Origin: Spirosoma fluviale
GTDB lineage: Bacteria > Bacteroidota > Bacteroidia > Cytophagales > Spirosomataceae
Direction: 5' to 3'
Assembly: GCF_900230225.1 (NCBI RefSeq)
Contig: NZ_OCNH01000005.1
Coordinates: 62,001 to 126,000 of the forward strand
Length of the DNA: 64,000 nucleotides
Position numbers and translations under genes: made by a program. Shown piece after piece: positions 49,802-59,589 of this stretch. The notes under the pieces were generated by a model. It made no database searches. It was not told the DNA's origin and saw nothing but the letters and a program-made list of their open reading frames with translations. Numbering within the stretch: position 1 is the first letter of the stretch; every line of letters starts with the position of its first letter.

Positions 49802-52800
49802 CTACCCCAAACTCACCAGTTCCTTCAACTCATCATCACTCAGATCGCCGAGCCAGGTTTCGCCCGTTTTGATGCTGAGGTCGGCGAGTTCGCGTTTGGA
49901 ACGGATCATGGCGTCGATTTTCTCTTCCAGCGTGCCCTGGTTCATGAGTCGATAAACCATGACGTTCTTCGTCTGGCCGATCCGGAAAGCCCGGTCGGTG
50001 GCTTGCGACTCTACCGCCGGGTTCCACCACAAATCGAAGTGAATGACGTGGTTTGCCTGGGTTAGGTTTAGCCCCGTACCGCCCGCCTTGAGCGACAGGA
50101 TAAACGTGTGATCACTTCGGTTGCGCTGAAACTGCTCCACCAACCGGTCGCGTTCGGGTCGGGAGGTGCCGCCATGCAGGAACAGCGGCTGCGTACCAAA
50201 CGCCTGCTGGATAAACTGGGTTAGCAATTCGCCCATTTCCCGATACTGGGTGAAAATCAGCACCTTTTCGTGGTTGGCGTAAATCGTTTCGAGCAGACTG
50301 AGCAACAGCGTCGCCTTGCCGGACAGCGATGGAGCCGCATTGCCTTTTTTGAGGTACTGATGCGGGTGATTTCCAATTTGCTTGAGAGCGGTCATTAGCT
50401 TCAGCACCAGACCCCGGCGGGCAATGCCGTCTTTCTCTTCAATGGCCCGCAAACTCTCCTGTACCACACTTTCGTACAGCACGGCCTGCTCCGTAGTAAG
50501 GGCGCAAAACTGATTGGTCTCGATTTTATCGGGAAGATCGCTGATGATGGTGCGGTCGGTTTTGACGCGCCGGAGCAAGAACGGACTCGTGATGCGCCGG
50601 AACTGGTCGAGCTTCTGGTGGTCCCGCTCCTGCTGAATCGGCTTGCCGAACTCTTCGTTGAATTTGGTCAGTCCGCCCAGATACCCTTTGTTCACGAAAT
50701 CCATAATGCTCCAGAACTCCGAGAGCCGGTTTTCGACCGGCGTGCCGCTCAACGCGATGCGAATGGGCGATTTCAGGGCTTTAACGGCTTTTGTCTGTTC
50801 GGTATCCGCATTTTTGATGTTCTGTGCTTCGTCGATGACCACAACGGCCCAGGTTATTTTTTTGAGTTCATTCAGGTCGCTGCGAATGACCCCGTAGGTC
50901 GTCAGCAACAGGTCATAATCGCCGTTGCGTTCGATAGGGAGCTTACGGTTGGAGCCGTGATAAATCCGCGCCTGCAACTCGGGGGCGAACCGGGCAATCT
51001 CTTTTTGCCAGTTGGTCAGTAAGGTCGTGGGCAACACCACCAGCCCTTTCTGTTTCTTGAATCGACCTTCCTGCCTGAATTTGAGCAGCAGCGCAATGAC
51101 TTGAAGGGTTTTGCCAAGGCCCATGTCATCGGCGAGTAGACTGCCCATGCCGAGGGCCGTGTTCTTGACAAGCCAGTCGTAGCCGCGCTGCTGGTAAGGG
51201 CGCAGGTTTGCGTGCAGCGAATTGGGGAGGGGTTGCGATTCACTTTCGGTAAACTGCCGAACCAGGTCGCGAATCTCAGCCGTTAAGCCAACGCGGTTGC
51301 CTTTGTACTCCTCCGATAAAGCCGCTCGGAGCAATTCTGTACCAGTTAATTCGGGCGGGTTTTCGAGTTGTTTGTAAAGCTTGTTCAGCTCCGTTGGGTC
51401 GACGAGCACGTACTGATCTTTAATCTTGACCAGCCCCGTTGTGCGGCCTACCAGTTTCTGGAACTCTTTCACGCTCACCATTTCGCTGCCCAAGGCAATC
51501 TGCCAGTCGAAGGTGAGCATGTCGTCCAGCCGCATAAACGCAGTATTGGCCGTGACTTTAGCCTTTAGCCGCCCGCCCGCCTGCGGCCGAACCCAGTGCT
51601 GAAGCGATTTGGGCAGCAGCAGCGCAATCCCGAGCAACTGCATCCGGGGCAACTGCTCCAGCAGCACCTTTACAAACTGTTCGGGGGTGTAGGACAAATA
51701 GGCGGGGCCGTCCGTTTTGGTCATTTTAGCTAGATCGGGGAAGTGCCGTGCCAGCACCAGCAAATCCTGCAAAACGGCCATCCGAATGCGCTGATGCCGG
51801 TCGATGCCGTTCACGCGTTTGTCGAGCAAGTCCGGCAACGGGATTGGTGCGGTTGGTGCGCCATTAATGGTGGGGGCTTCGCGGTCGCGAATGAGCAGAC
51901 TCAGCCGGAATTCTTCGCCCAATTCACTGTCTTCAACGGCCAGAATCGGCACAAACCGCTTGTGTGTCAGAAAGAAATCATTGACCCAAAGCTGCATGGC
52001 CAGCGGCATTTCCTTCCGGCCAAAGCCTTCAAAACGGATAGTCTCGACACCAAAGAAAAGGCGGTCGGCATCTTCCAGCGGCCAGCGTTCCCAAAGTTCG
52101 ACGGTGGCGGGTTTGATAGCTCGGCGGAGGAACAACGAGCAGAGGGTCAGCACCTGCTGTTCGTCGGGCAGGGCCAGCCACTCTTTTTGCCAGCGTACAG
52201 TTAGCAACGTTGGCGGCAGTTGAGCGGCCAGCAGATCGGTCTGACGTTTCACCGTTTCGTTGAGCGTGGCCGGGAGCCACCGAACCCGGTACTGTTCTTC
52301 CGTTGGCCCCACGCGCAGGAGCTGGGGCACCACGGCTCCCCGGCGCAGCAGTGCGGCTGCAAACTGCATGGTTAGGTAAAGACCCCGCACAGAATCGCTC
52401 ATTTCGGCCCAGTCGGCTTCGGTGAGGGTATTGAGCCAGGCCATCAGGTCGCTCATGTCGAAACCGGGAATGGACCGGGGTTCGCCATGCTCGCTGAACA
52501 TATTGATCTTCTTGACCGTCATCAACTCATCTAGTTGTAGCTCAATGCTGTCGCTGAAGGCCGGTACGCTGGTAGTATTGCGTTGTTCGTTCAGGAGTGC
52601 TTTATCGACTTCGACCGGCTTGCTGAACAGCTTGTACGCCCGCGCCAGCGATTTGTGAAAGTCGCCTTTGGTGAACGTAACGTCGGTAGAGAGCAACCCT
52701 AAAAGCTGATCGGTCAATGGTGGAATGGTAGCGAAATCCAGATTAGCCTGCGCCTTCTCGTCAGGTTTCCAGTCTTCGTCGTCTGGCAGATCGTCGGTGC

Positions 52801-53368
52801 CGATGTCCTTAAACGACAGTACCGTTTCCAGGGCACCCTGAATGCCTTCTACCTGAAACTTTTGTAGTTCGCTGAGAATATCGAGGCCTTTCAACTGAAA
52901 AACCAGGAACGGATTCCGGTCAATTTCATTGGCAATCGTATAAATAACGGCGGCAAGGTGCTTGCAGGGTACGGCTTCATCGGGGCAGGAGCAGCCCATC
53001 GACAAATCCCGAAACGAACGGGGAAACAACTGGATGTCCCGCTTATCGGCAAACTCGGTCAGTTCGGGTGGTAGCTGCCGGTTCAGAAGTTGCGCCAGCG
53101 TGGCCGGATTTTCCCGGATTTCGGTCAGCAGCCAGTCTTTTTCCTGTTCCGTGAATAGCGGTACCGATAATTTGGACTTATAAGGTCGGGGCGCGGTGCC
53201 TTTAATCGACGCACTGATCTGATTCTGAGAAATGGATAGCCCTTGCACCGCCCCCTTGTTCGCGTAAGTTTTACCTCGCGGCAATCGGTTCGCCATGTCA
53301 ATGCTGGTTAGGGCATTGAGCCACTGTTGTCCCCACCATGTCTTGCCGTAGGTGATTCGTTCCGCCAT
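49802..53368 (-). CDS. SWIM-SNF2 helicase
   Basis: A 1188-residue DEAD/DEAH-like Snf2 ATPase. The N-terminal region has a SWIM zinc finger (SMGCSCPDEAVPCKHLAAV, C-x-C ... C-x-H) at about 125-142. The helicase core begins at about 730: LLADDMGLGKTLQVIALLLK (I), VVIDEAQNIKNADTEQTKAV (II), ALSGTPVENRLSEFWSIMDF (III), and C-terminal motifs LKAGGTGLNLTQANHVIHFD and ESQATDRAFRIGQTKNVMVY. It translocates on double-stranded DNA. The SWIM-Snf2 architecture resembles RapA/HepA relatives and is common in Bacteroidota. A remnant of a second copy is at 49200-49260. Confidence 0.94.
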   Translation of the reverse strand: MAERITYGKTWWGQQWLNALTSIDMANRLPRGKTYANKGAVQGLSISQNQISASIKGTAPRPYKSKLSVPLFTEQEKDWLLTEIRENPATLAQLLNRQLPPELTEFADKRDIQLFPRSFRDLSMGCSCPDEAVPCKHLAAVIYTIANEIDRNPFLVFQLKGLDILSELQKFQVEGIQGALETVLSFKDIGTDDLPDDEDWKPDEKAQANLDFATIPPLTDQLLGLLSTDVTFTKGDFHKSLARAYKLFSKPVEVDKALLNEQRNTTSVPAFSDSIELQLDELMTVKKINMFSEHGEPRSIPGFDMSDLMAWLNTLTEADWAEMSDSVRGLYLTMQFAAALLRRGAVVPQLLRVGPTEEQYRVRWLPATLNETVKRQTDLLAAQLPPTLLTVRWQKEWLALPDEQQVLTLCSLFLRRAIKPATVELWERWPLEDADRLFFGVETIRFEGFGRKEMPLAMQLWVNDFFLTHKRFVPILAVEDSELGEEFRLSLLIRDREAPTINGAPTAPIPLPDLLDKRVNGIDRHQRIRMAVLQDLLVLARHFPDLAKMTKTDGPAYLSYTPEQFVKVLLEQLPRMQLLGIALLLPKSLQHWVRPQAGGRLKAKVTANTAFMRLDDMLTFDWQIALGSEMVSVKEFQKLVGRTTGLVKIKDQYVLVDPTELNKLYKQLENPPELTGTELLRAALSEEYKGNRVGLTAEIRDLVRQFTESESQPLPNSLHANLRPYQQRGYDWLVKNTALGMGSLLADDMGLGKTLQVIALLLKFRQEGRFKKQKGLVVLPTTLLTNWQKEIARFAPELQARIYHGSNRKLPIERNGDYDLLLTTYGVIRSDLNELKKITWAVVVIDEAQNIKNADTEQTKAVKALKSPIRIALSGTPVENRLSEFWSIMDFVNKGYLGGLTKFNEEFGKPIQQERDHQKLDQFRRITSPFLLRRVKTDRTIISDLPDKIETNQFCALTTEQAVLYESVVQESLRAIEEKDGIARRGLVLKLMTALKQIGNHPHQYLKKGNAAPSLSGKATLLLSLLETIYANHEKVLIFTQYREMGELLTQFIQQAFGTQPLFLHGGTSRPERDRLVEQFQRNRSDHTFILSLKAGGTGLNLTQANHVIHFDLWWNPAVESQATDRAFRIGQTKNVMVYRLMNQGTLEEKIDAMIRSKRELADLSIKTGETWLGDLSDDELKELVSLG

Positions 53369-53445
53369 GTTACCGAATTGAAAATTTCTTCGTAAAAATA
53401 GTTGATCAGGCCATTTACCCGCGTGCCGACGCTAACGGGCTGGCT

Positions 53446-54462
53446 TTATCCGATACCGTCCATTAGTTGGTCAACGAATGAAACCGGATTATCCGCACAA
53501 AAAGTTAACCGACTTACCTGTTTGGTCAGCCCATAAGGCCCTTGAAACCGGATCGGCTCCCGGAATACCAGCAAGGCCGTGGGCGCTGTCAGAAAGGCAC
53601 CCTGAAGTTGGCCGGGCTGTTTAGCTGGTTTTTCGTGGATGCGTTCCACTGTAACAATTGCCGGGCGCGGAATAGTTGCCCGCCAGCGTACACCAAATCG
53701 TATGTGCAGGTGGGTATCGGTCAGATACGAAGGCCGTTTGACCGTCGCGATGCAATCGGCAATGAAAAACAAAAATCCATAGACACTCGCCAGCGTCACC
53801 CAGAATGCGACCGATGGACTCCAGCGATTCAGCAGCAGGTGGACGCCAGCGGTTTCAATAACGCCCACCACCAGCAGGCCGATGACCAGGGCAATCTGCC
53901 CCGACTCGCGGTGTGTAGTTACGGCAGTCGACCCGAACGGAACCGCTGATGTAAGCCGCCATCCCAGTAATACATAATAGAGGGTAAGGCCTTCGCCGAT
54001 GATGAAGCCAGCCGCTTTTTCGCCAAAAACACCAGCCAGACTGCCGTGCAGGGCAGATTCTGCATCCATCAGGGGGCGTAATCGTTTGTAGGTCTGCACG
54101 ATGGTTCGGATGCGGAAACCGGCCAGCGTCAGGGCCATTGCCTCAGTCAGGACTAACAAGTACGGCCAAAACTGGTTTGACAGGAAAGCGGCTTCGGGCA
54201 GTATCAACGATGCTAGTCGCAGCATTAAAATGGCGACCAGGATGGTACGGCTGCGGGGGAGCTGAAGGGGTTTTGCCACGAGCCAGTAAAACAGACCCGT
54301 AGTGACGACCACCAGATCGAACAGAACACCCAACGACACGGCTACCGGATGCCGACTAAAACCGGTTGTATGGGTTACGGCCAGTTCAACGCTGATGAGC
54401 AGTGCTGTTAGCAGGATGAAAAACCCGGTTTTGGGCGTGAGAAAGAGCCGGACAGAGGCCAT
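53446..54462 (-). CDS. Multi-helix membrane protein
   Basis: A 338-residue membrane protein starting MASVRLFLTPKTGFFILLTA. About seven hydrophobic segments lie between residues 12 and 233 (for example ILVAILMLRLASLILPEAAF, GQIALVIGLLVVGVIETAGV). The C-terminal 100 residues are soluble and beta-rich (DTHLHIRFGVRWRATIPRPA). That tail resembles a PH-like domain of bacterial membrane proteins, but I cannot name the family. It is upstream of, and codirectional with, the SNF2 gene by 77 bases. Confidence 0.82.
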   Translation of the reverse strand: MASVRLFLTPKTGFFILLTALLISVELAVTHTTGFSRHPVAVSLGVLFDLVVVTTGLFYWLVAKPLQLPRSRTILVAILMLRLASLILPEAAFLSNQFWPYLLVLTEAMALTLAGFRIRTIVQTYKRLRPLMDAESALHGSLAGVFGEKAAGFIIGEGLTLYYVLLGWRLTSAVPFGSTAVTTHRESGQIALVIGLLVVGVIETAGVHLLLNRWSPSVAFWVTLASVYGFLFFIADCIATVKRPSYLTDTHLHIRFGVRWRATIPRPAIVTVERIHEKPAKQPGQLQGAFLTAPTALLVFREPIRFQGPYGLTKQVSRLTFCADNPVSFVDQLMDGIG

Positions 54463-54690
54463 AAAGCAGATGAGTTACGTTTGACGAAGGCGGTTCAGGG
54501 CACAGTTTATCAAAACTAAACCTTTTTAAGGTTAACCAAATTGGACAGGAACAGGAATAGACTACACTTTAGGAATAACAGGGCCTCCAGGCCTTTAAAA
54601 CGGTGATTTTCACGCACCATAGGGTTAGATAGTTCGCCTTTTGTCTTATATTTACCTACTCCCTATCTCTCAGTTAAACCAGTTAGTCTT

Positions 54691-55950
54691 ATGGTTTTGG
54701 ATGTACCGGCCACCAGTACCCCGCTTGGTCGTGGTATCAAACACATTGGCATTGGTAAGTATGGCAGTAAGCCACTCACCCCCGAAATGCTTGCCGAATG
54801 TCGTGTTGCGCTGGTCGACCCGACGTCCCATCCGCTCCAGCGCGGGGCTTTTCTGGGAGCCTTGCTGGCCAAAGGACCAACCGACGACGAACGGACACTG
54901 GAAGAGGTAATTGGAAAGGGCGCTTTTTCGCATCCCACGTTTTTTATCAATAAAGTTTGCCCCGACCTGCCGGAAGGCATGCTTCATATTGCAACCAAAC
55001 TGGTGCGGGGAGCAAACCTTCAGGTCGCCGAGGCTGAACAACTGGGCGACTATCTGTTTGGTGATGGTTCCTGCGAGACGTTTCGGGGGCTGGCTGCCAG
55101 TATTATGCGGGTGCGTCACGAAACGAATGAAGAATACCAGGGCTTGATGCGGGCCGCCGAACGGACGTTTACACCCGGTTTTGGTCCGATGAGCTGCGCA
55201 GACCGGCCGCTCATCCAACTGGCCGAACCCTTCGATGGCGTCGAGAACAGCTACCTGATTACGCCCTTGCTGGCGCAGTTTTTCCAGAAACGCGGCTACG
55301 GCGCTATTTCCATGGTGGGCCGGTCCGGTGGGCCGAAGTTTACGCTCAATACCCTCGATTTATACATGAATCTCGGTTGTCGGTTCCTTCAGAGCAACCA
55401 CGAACTGGATACACCGCTGGCATCATACGGCTGGGTGCTGGATCAAAAAGCCCTGTCGCCCGCGCTAAATCGGTGGGTAGAGCGTCGGCATATCCTTATC
55501 AAACGCCCATTTCTGGCCACCCTCGAAAAAGTATTGAACCCCTGCCACGCCCAGATTCTGGTGACGTCGGTGTTTCACATTACCTACCAGATGAAAATGG
55601 CCGAACTGGCCATGCTCGCCGGATTCGATGCCGTCATTGTGCTGAAACGTGGGCTGGAGGGTAGCCTGGCTCCATCCACTAGCCGGGCAACGGGGGTATT
55701 GTGCGCCGTCCGAACGCCCAAAGGCCATTTGTTCTTCCAACATTTTGAGGGCGATACCCCTGCATTCTCGGCCTTCCGTACGGAGTCGGAACCCGAATAT
55801 GACCAGCCTCAGGCGCTGGACAATGCCCGACTCGTGAAGCAGTTTATGACCACTGGTCAAACCACGAATGCCGATTTTGACAACCGGGTTCGCTTCGCTC
55901 ATGCCCTTTACGGCCGGGGCCTCGACTGGATTGAGGGACAGTTGCGGTAA
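54691..55950 (+). CDS. Anthranilate phosphoribosyltransferase-like (TrpD2) protein
   Basis: A 419-residue protein of the glycosyltransferase-3/TrpD superfamily. N-terminal helices (LTPEMLAECRVALVDPTSHP) are followed by an alpha/beta domain with ISMVGRSGGPKFTLNTLDLY, where GxSGxPK replaces the KHGNR motif of genuine TrpD. Also seen are HITYQMKMAELAMLAGFDAV and LKRGLEGSLAPSTSRATGVL. Without the phosphoribosyl loop it is more likely a TrpD2/YbiB-type nucleic-acid-binding paralogue than a tryptophan enzyme. No trp genes are near. Confidence 0.8.
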   Translation: MVLDVPATSTPLGRGIKHIGIGKYGSKPLTPEMLAECRVALVDPTSHPLQRGAFLGALLAKGPTDDERTLEEVIGKGAFSHPTFFINKVCPDLPEGMLHIATKLVRGANLQVAEAEQLGDYLFGDGSCETFRGLAASIMRVRHETNEEYQGLMRAAERTFTPGFGPMSCADRPLIQLAEPFDGVENSYLITPLLAQFFQKRGYGAISMVGRSGGPKFTLNTLDLYMNLGCRFLQSNHELDTPLASYGWVLDQKALSPALNRWVERRHILIKRPFLATLEKVLNPCHAQILVTSVFHITYQMKMAELAMLAGFDAVIVLKRGLEGSLAPSTSRATGVLCAVRTPKGHLFFQHFEGDTPAFSAFRTESEPEYDQPQALDNARLVKQFMTTGQTTNADFDNRVRFAHALYGRGLDWIEGQLR

Positions 55951-56057
55951 CGAGCTGTAATTGCCTATTCTACATCAGCAAAAAACGGCTGTGGCGCTGT
56001 ACCTTTGTGATTCTTTGCTGGTTTTGAATCAGGGAAGAATGGCTCACTGAACAACCC

Positions 56058-57254
56058 ATGACAGACGTAGTAATTATTGGCGGAGGCATCGTAGGGTTAG
56101 CCACCGCGCTTCAGCTGAAGCAGCAACGACCTAACTTATCCGTTATTTTAATCGAAAAAGAGCCCGCTGTCGCGCGTCACCAGACGGGGCACAACAGCGG
56201 AGTTATTCACTCGGGATTATATTACAAGCCCGGCAGTCTGAAAGCCACCAACTGCATTCGGGGCTATCACATGCTCATCGACTTTTGCGATGTAGAAGGT
56301 ATCCCGTATGACCTTTGTGGCAAAATCGTTGTCGCCACCAAACCCGAAGAACTTCCTCAATTAGACACCCTCTACGAGCGGGGCCAGCTCAATGGTCTTG
56401 GCGGATTGAAAAAGCTATCGCTGGCCGAAATGCGCGAGATCGAACCGCACGTGATAGGAGTGGCCGGTATGTTTGTGCCCCAAACGGGTATTGTCGACTA
56501 CAAGCAGGTATCCGACAAGTATGCGGAGAAGTTTCTGGCGCTGGGGGGCGAAATTCGGCTCAACGAGCGCGTAGAACAGGTAACGCCGGGCACAAGCCTG
56601 AGCATTGTTGTAACGAACAGGAGTCGGTATGAAGCGAAACTCGTGGTCAACTGCGCGGGTCTGTACTCCGATAAAATAGCTCAGCTTACCCAACGGGAGC
56701 CGGTCGATGTACGCATCGTGCCATTCCGGGGGGAGTACTTCAAAATTAAGCCTGAGAAGGAATATTTAGTTAAAAACCTGATCTACCCCGTTCCCGACCC
56801 GAACTTCCCGTTCCTGGGCGTTCACTTCACCCGCATGGTTCACGGTGGTGTAGAGGCCGGTCCGAACGCGGTATTGGCGTTCCAGCGCGAAGGCTATAAG
56901 AAGTCGGATGTGAATCTGAAAGAACTGTACGAAACGCTGTCGTGGCCGGGTTTCCAGAAGGTGGCCGCCAAATACTGGGAAACGGGTCTGGGCGAAATGT
57001 ACCGGTCGTTCTCCAAAGCGGCTTTCACCAAAGCCTTGCAGGGTCTGATTCCGGAAGTTCAGGAATCGGATCTGGAACCGGGGGGGGCAGGTGTCCGGGC
57101 GCAGGCCTGTGACCGTACCGGCGGATTGCTCGATGATTTTGCCATTCTGGAAAGCGATAAGGCTATTAATGTGGTCAATGCGCCCTCACCGGCGGCCACG
57201 TCGTCGCTGTCTATCGGCAAAACAGTTTCCGAGAAAGTGCTCGCTCGGTTTTAA
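56058..57254 (+). CDS. lhgO: L-2-hydroxyglutarate oxidase
   Basis: A 398-residue FAD-dependent oxidase of the DadA/LhgO type. The FAD site is VVIIGGGIVGLATALQL at the N-terminus. HQTGHNSGVIHSGLYYKPGS is the characteristic LhgO motif. LVVNCAGLYSDKIAQL, RGEYFKIKPEKE, and the C-terminal GAGVRAQACDRTGGLLDDF complete the family. It oxidises L-2-hydroxyglutarate to 2-oxoglutarate, scavenging a side product of central metabolism. It ends 77 bases before dps. Confidence 0.93.
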   Translation: MTDVVIIGGGIVGLATALQLKQQRPNLSVILIEKEPAVARHQTGHNSGVIHSGLYYKPGSLKATNCIRGYHMLIDFCDVEGIPYDLCGKIVVATKPEELPQLDTLYERGQLNGLGGLKKLSLAEMREIEPHVIGVAGMFVPQTGIVDYKQVSDKYAEKFLALGGEIRLNERVEQVTPGTSLSIVVTNRSRYEAKLVVNCAGLYSDKIAQLTQREPVDVRIVPFRGEYFKIKPEKEYLVKNLIYPVPDPNFPFLGVHFTRMVHGGVEAGPNAVLAFQREGYKKSDVNLKELYETLSWPGFQKVAAKYWETGLGEMYRSFSKAAFTKALQGLIPEVQESDLEPGGAGVRAQACDRTGGLLDDFAILESDKAINVVNAPSPAATSSLSIGKTVSEKVLARF

Positions 57255-57331
57255 GCCAGATTTAACAAACAATATCAGGGACATCGGGTTTTTTAGTAGA
57301 ATGGTTTTACACCTTCTAACTGATTAACCTT

Positions 57332-57838
57332 ATGAAAGCTGATAATCGAGTTGACGTACTGGATACGCCCTCTGATCTCAAGGATAAAGGCATACAAAAG
57401 GTAGCCGAAGCCGTAAACGGCCTGGTAGCCGATGCCTTCGCGCTCTATATCAAAACGAAAAATTTCCACTGGCATATGTCGGGTCGCCATTTCCGCGACT
57501 ATCATTTGCTGCTGGATGAGCAGGCCGACCAGATCTTTGCTACCATCGACCCGCTGGCCGAGCGCGTTCGAAAATTGGGCGAAAATACCATCCGGTCGGT
57601 AGCGCACATTGCCCAGTTGCAGCGGGTGAAGGACAACGATGAGGATTTCGTTGCACCCAAAGACATGCTGGTCGATCTAATGAATGAGAACAAAAAGATG
57701 GCAAAAGCGATGCGCGACGCGCACAAAGTAGCTGATGATGCCGAAGACGTAGCTACTGCCAGTCTTCTCGAAGTCTACATCGACGAAACCGAACGCCGTG
57801 TGTGGTTCCTGTTCGAAACAACGCGGGAGTTGAATTAG
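57332..57838 (+). CDS. dps: Dps ferritin-like protein
   Basis: A 168-residue DNA-protection protein that stores iron and detoxifies peroxide. All Dps ferroxidase ligands are present: His46 (NFHWHMSG), His58 (RDYHLLLDE), Asp62, Asp73 and Glu77 (TIDPLAER). The N-terminal tail is lysine-bearing (MKADNRVDVLDTPSDLKDKG). The helical layout is normal. Its 3' end leads into a 24-bp palindrome that also ends the converging serS transcript. Confidence 0.95.
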   Translation: MKADNRVDVLDTPSDLKDKGIQKVAEAVNGLVADAFALYIKTKNFHWHMSGRHFRDYHLLLDEQADQIFATIDPLAERVRKLGENTIRSVAHIAQLQRVKDNDEDFVAPKDMLVDLMNENKKMAKAMRDAHKVADDAEDVATASLLEVYIDETERRVWFLFETTRELN

Positions 57839-57860
57839 TGTAGTACCGACTATTATGTAA

Positions 57861-57921
57861 TACCGACCGTCCCGGTCGGGCGAGACACAGGTTAATCCTC
57901 GCCCGACCGGGACGGTCGGTA
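57861..57921. repeat. 24-bp GACCGGGACGGTC-family palindrome
   Basis: The arms 57861-57884 (starting TACCGACCGTCCCGGTCGGG) and 57898-57921 pair perfectly over 24 bases around a 13-base loop. A further copy of the TAGTACCGAC part precedes it at 57841-57850. It lies between converging dps and serS. Confidence 0.9.
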
Positions 57922-57926
57922 CTACA

Positions 57927-59198
57927 TTAGTCAATTACTTCAAACCCGCAATACGGCACCAATACTTTAGGTATCTTGATGCCTTCGGGCGTTTGGTTAT
58001 TCTCCAGAATAGAAGCCAGAATACGCGGCAGGGCCAGCGCCGAGCCGTTCAGCGTGTGCATGAGTTGCATTTTACCCTCTAATTTGCTTCGTAACTTCAG
58101 CCGGTTGGCCTGATAAGTTTCAAAGTTCGATACCGAGCTAACCTCCAGCCAGCGTTGCTGTGCCGCCGACCATACTTCCATATCGTAGGTAAGCGCCGAG
58201 GTGAAGCCCATATCGCCCCCGCACAGGCGCAGGACGCGGTAGGGGAGTTCCAGCTTTTGCAACAGGCTCTGCACATGTAGGCTCATTTCTTCCAGAGCCG
58301 CGTACGAGTTTTCGGGTTTCTCAATCCGGACAATCTCAACCTTGTCGAACTGGTGCAGCCGGTTCAGCCCGCGAACATGAGCGCCCCACGAACCCGCTTC
58401 CCGACGAAAACAGGGCGTGTAACCCACATTTTTGACCGGCAATTGATTTTCGGTCAGAATCACATCCCGGTAAATGTTCGTGATGGGTACTTCGGCGGTT
58501 GGGATCAGGTATAATTTATCCTCAGTGGCAAAGTACATCTGTCCCTCTTTATCGGGCAGTTGACCGGTGCCGAAGCCCGAATCTTCGTTAACCAGAATCG
58601 GCGGCTGTACTTCTACGTAACCGGCTTTCAGGGCTTCGTCGAGGAAGAAGTTGATCATCGCCCGTTGTATCCGGGCACCTTTGCCTTTGTAGACCGGAAA
58701 ACCCGCGCCGGTGATTTTTACACCCAGTTCGAAGTCGATGATGTCATACTTTTTGATCAGCTCCCAGTGCGGTTGCGCGGCATCGTGGAGCGTGGGCTTG
58801 TCGCCATGCTCCAGCATTACTTCGTTATCGTCGGCAGTTCGTCCGGGTGGCACGCTGCTGTGCGGAATGTTTGGAATGGTAACGAGCACGGCCTGCAACT
58901 CAACTTCTACTTGCCGCAGGGCTTCGGCGAGGTCTTTCGAGCGGGCTTTCAACTCAGCTGTTTCGGCTTTGGCGGCTTCGGCAGCGGCTTTGTCGCCGGA
59001 CTTCATCAATGCACCGATTTGACTGGCTTTGGCATTGGACTGAGCCAGCACATCGTCCAGGTCTTTTTGGGTATCGCGCCGTTTCTGGTCAAGCGTCAGC
59101 ACATTGTCGACCACTGTTTCGGCATTGGCGAAGTACCGTTTGCCAAGGCCCGCCAACACGGTGTCTTTGTTCTCGCGGATAAAATTAAGTTGAAGCAT
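57927..59198 (-). CDS. serS: Serine--tRNA ligase
   Basis: A 423-residue class II aminoacyl-tRNA synthetase that charges tRNA-Ser. It starts MLQLNFIRENKDTVLAGLGK. The N-terminal coiled-coil arm that binds the tRNA long variable arm covers about 30-110. Class II motifs seen are TGAGFPVYKGKGARIQRAMI (motif 1 region), TPCFRREAGSWGAHVRGLNR (motif 2) and LNGSALALPRILASILENNQ (motif 3). It begins one base after the stop of the upstream HEPN gene, so its expression is tied to the MNT-HEPN pair. Confidence 0.97.
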   Translation of the reverse strand: MLQLNFIRENKDTVLAGLGKRYFANAETVVDNVLTLDQKRRDTQKDLDDVLAQSNAKASQIGALMKSGDKAAAEAAKAETAELKARSKDLAEALRQVEVELQAVLVTIPNIPHSSVPPGRTADDNEVMLEHGDKPTLHDAAQPHWELIKKYDIIDFELGVKITGAGFPVYKGKGARIQRAMINFFLDEALKAGYVEVQPPILVNEDSGFGTGQLPDKEGQMYFATEDKLYLIPTAEVPITNIYRDVILTENQLPVKNVGYTPCFRREAGSWGAHVRGLNRLHQFDKVEIVRIEKPENSYAALEEMSLHVQSLLQKLELPYRVLRLCGGDMGFTSALTYDMEVWSAAQQRWLEVSSVSNFETYQANRLKLRSKLEGKMQLMHTLNGSALALPRILASILENNQTPEGIKIPKVLVPYCGFEVID

Positions 59199-59199
59199 A

Positions 59200-59589
59200 T
59201 TACTGGTTAATCAGACGTTTGATAACGTCAATAAATTCTTGGGTTTGGGGGAGTAGGGGTAAGATGTCGTCTTGGTCGAACGTTGAAAAAGCGGCATAAT
59301 CACTCTCGTGTCGGGCGTCTGATAGGCGTACATATAATTTCCCCCATCTTGGCTCTACTTTACCGGTTTTTATAAAGTGTAATTCGAACATTGCTTTGGC
59401 ACCCGAATGCGATTTAATACGAATATCTTCCTGAGCCATCAACGCAGAAACGGCCTGATAGACAGCATAATATAGTCTATTAGCTGCGCCAAACCAGTCC
59501 TTACCTTCTATTAGTATTCGGGCCGTTTCCAACGTCATGTCGGCACGTTCAAGACGATAATTTATCAAATCAGCTTTCGTGCCGCTCAT
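59200..59589 (-). CDS. HEPN domain protein (putative toxin)
   Basis: A 129-residue helical protein of the HEPN/UPF0332 kind. It shows ERADMTLETARILIEGKDWF, GAANRLYYAVYQAVSALMAQ, HSGAKAMFELHFIKTGKV and LSDARHESDYAAFSTFDQDD. It overlaps the nucleotidyltransferase gene by 4 bases (ATGA), the common order for MNT-HEPN toxin-antitoxin pairs. In studied pairs HEPN is an RNase toxin and MNT modifies and neutralises it. Here the canonical RxxxxH motif is not clear (RHESDY is the nearest), so RNase activity is uncertain. The stop is one base from the serS ATG. Confidence 0.85.
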   Translation of the reverse strand: MSGTKADLINYRLERADMTLETARILIEGKDWFGAANRLYYAVYQAVSALMAQEDIRIKSHSGAKAMFELHFIKTGKVEPRWGKLYVRLSDARHESDYAAFSTFDQDDILPLLPQTQEFIDVIKRLINQ

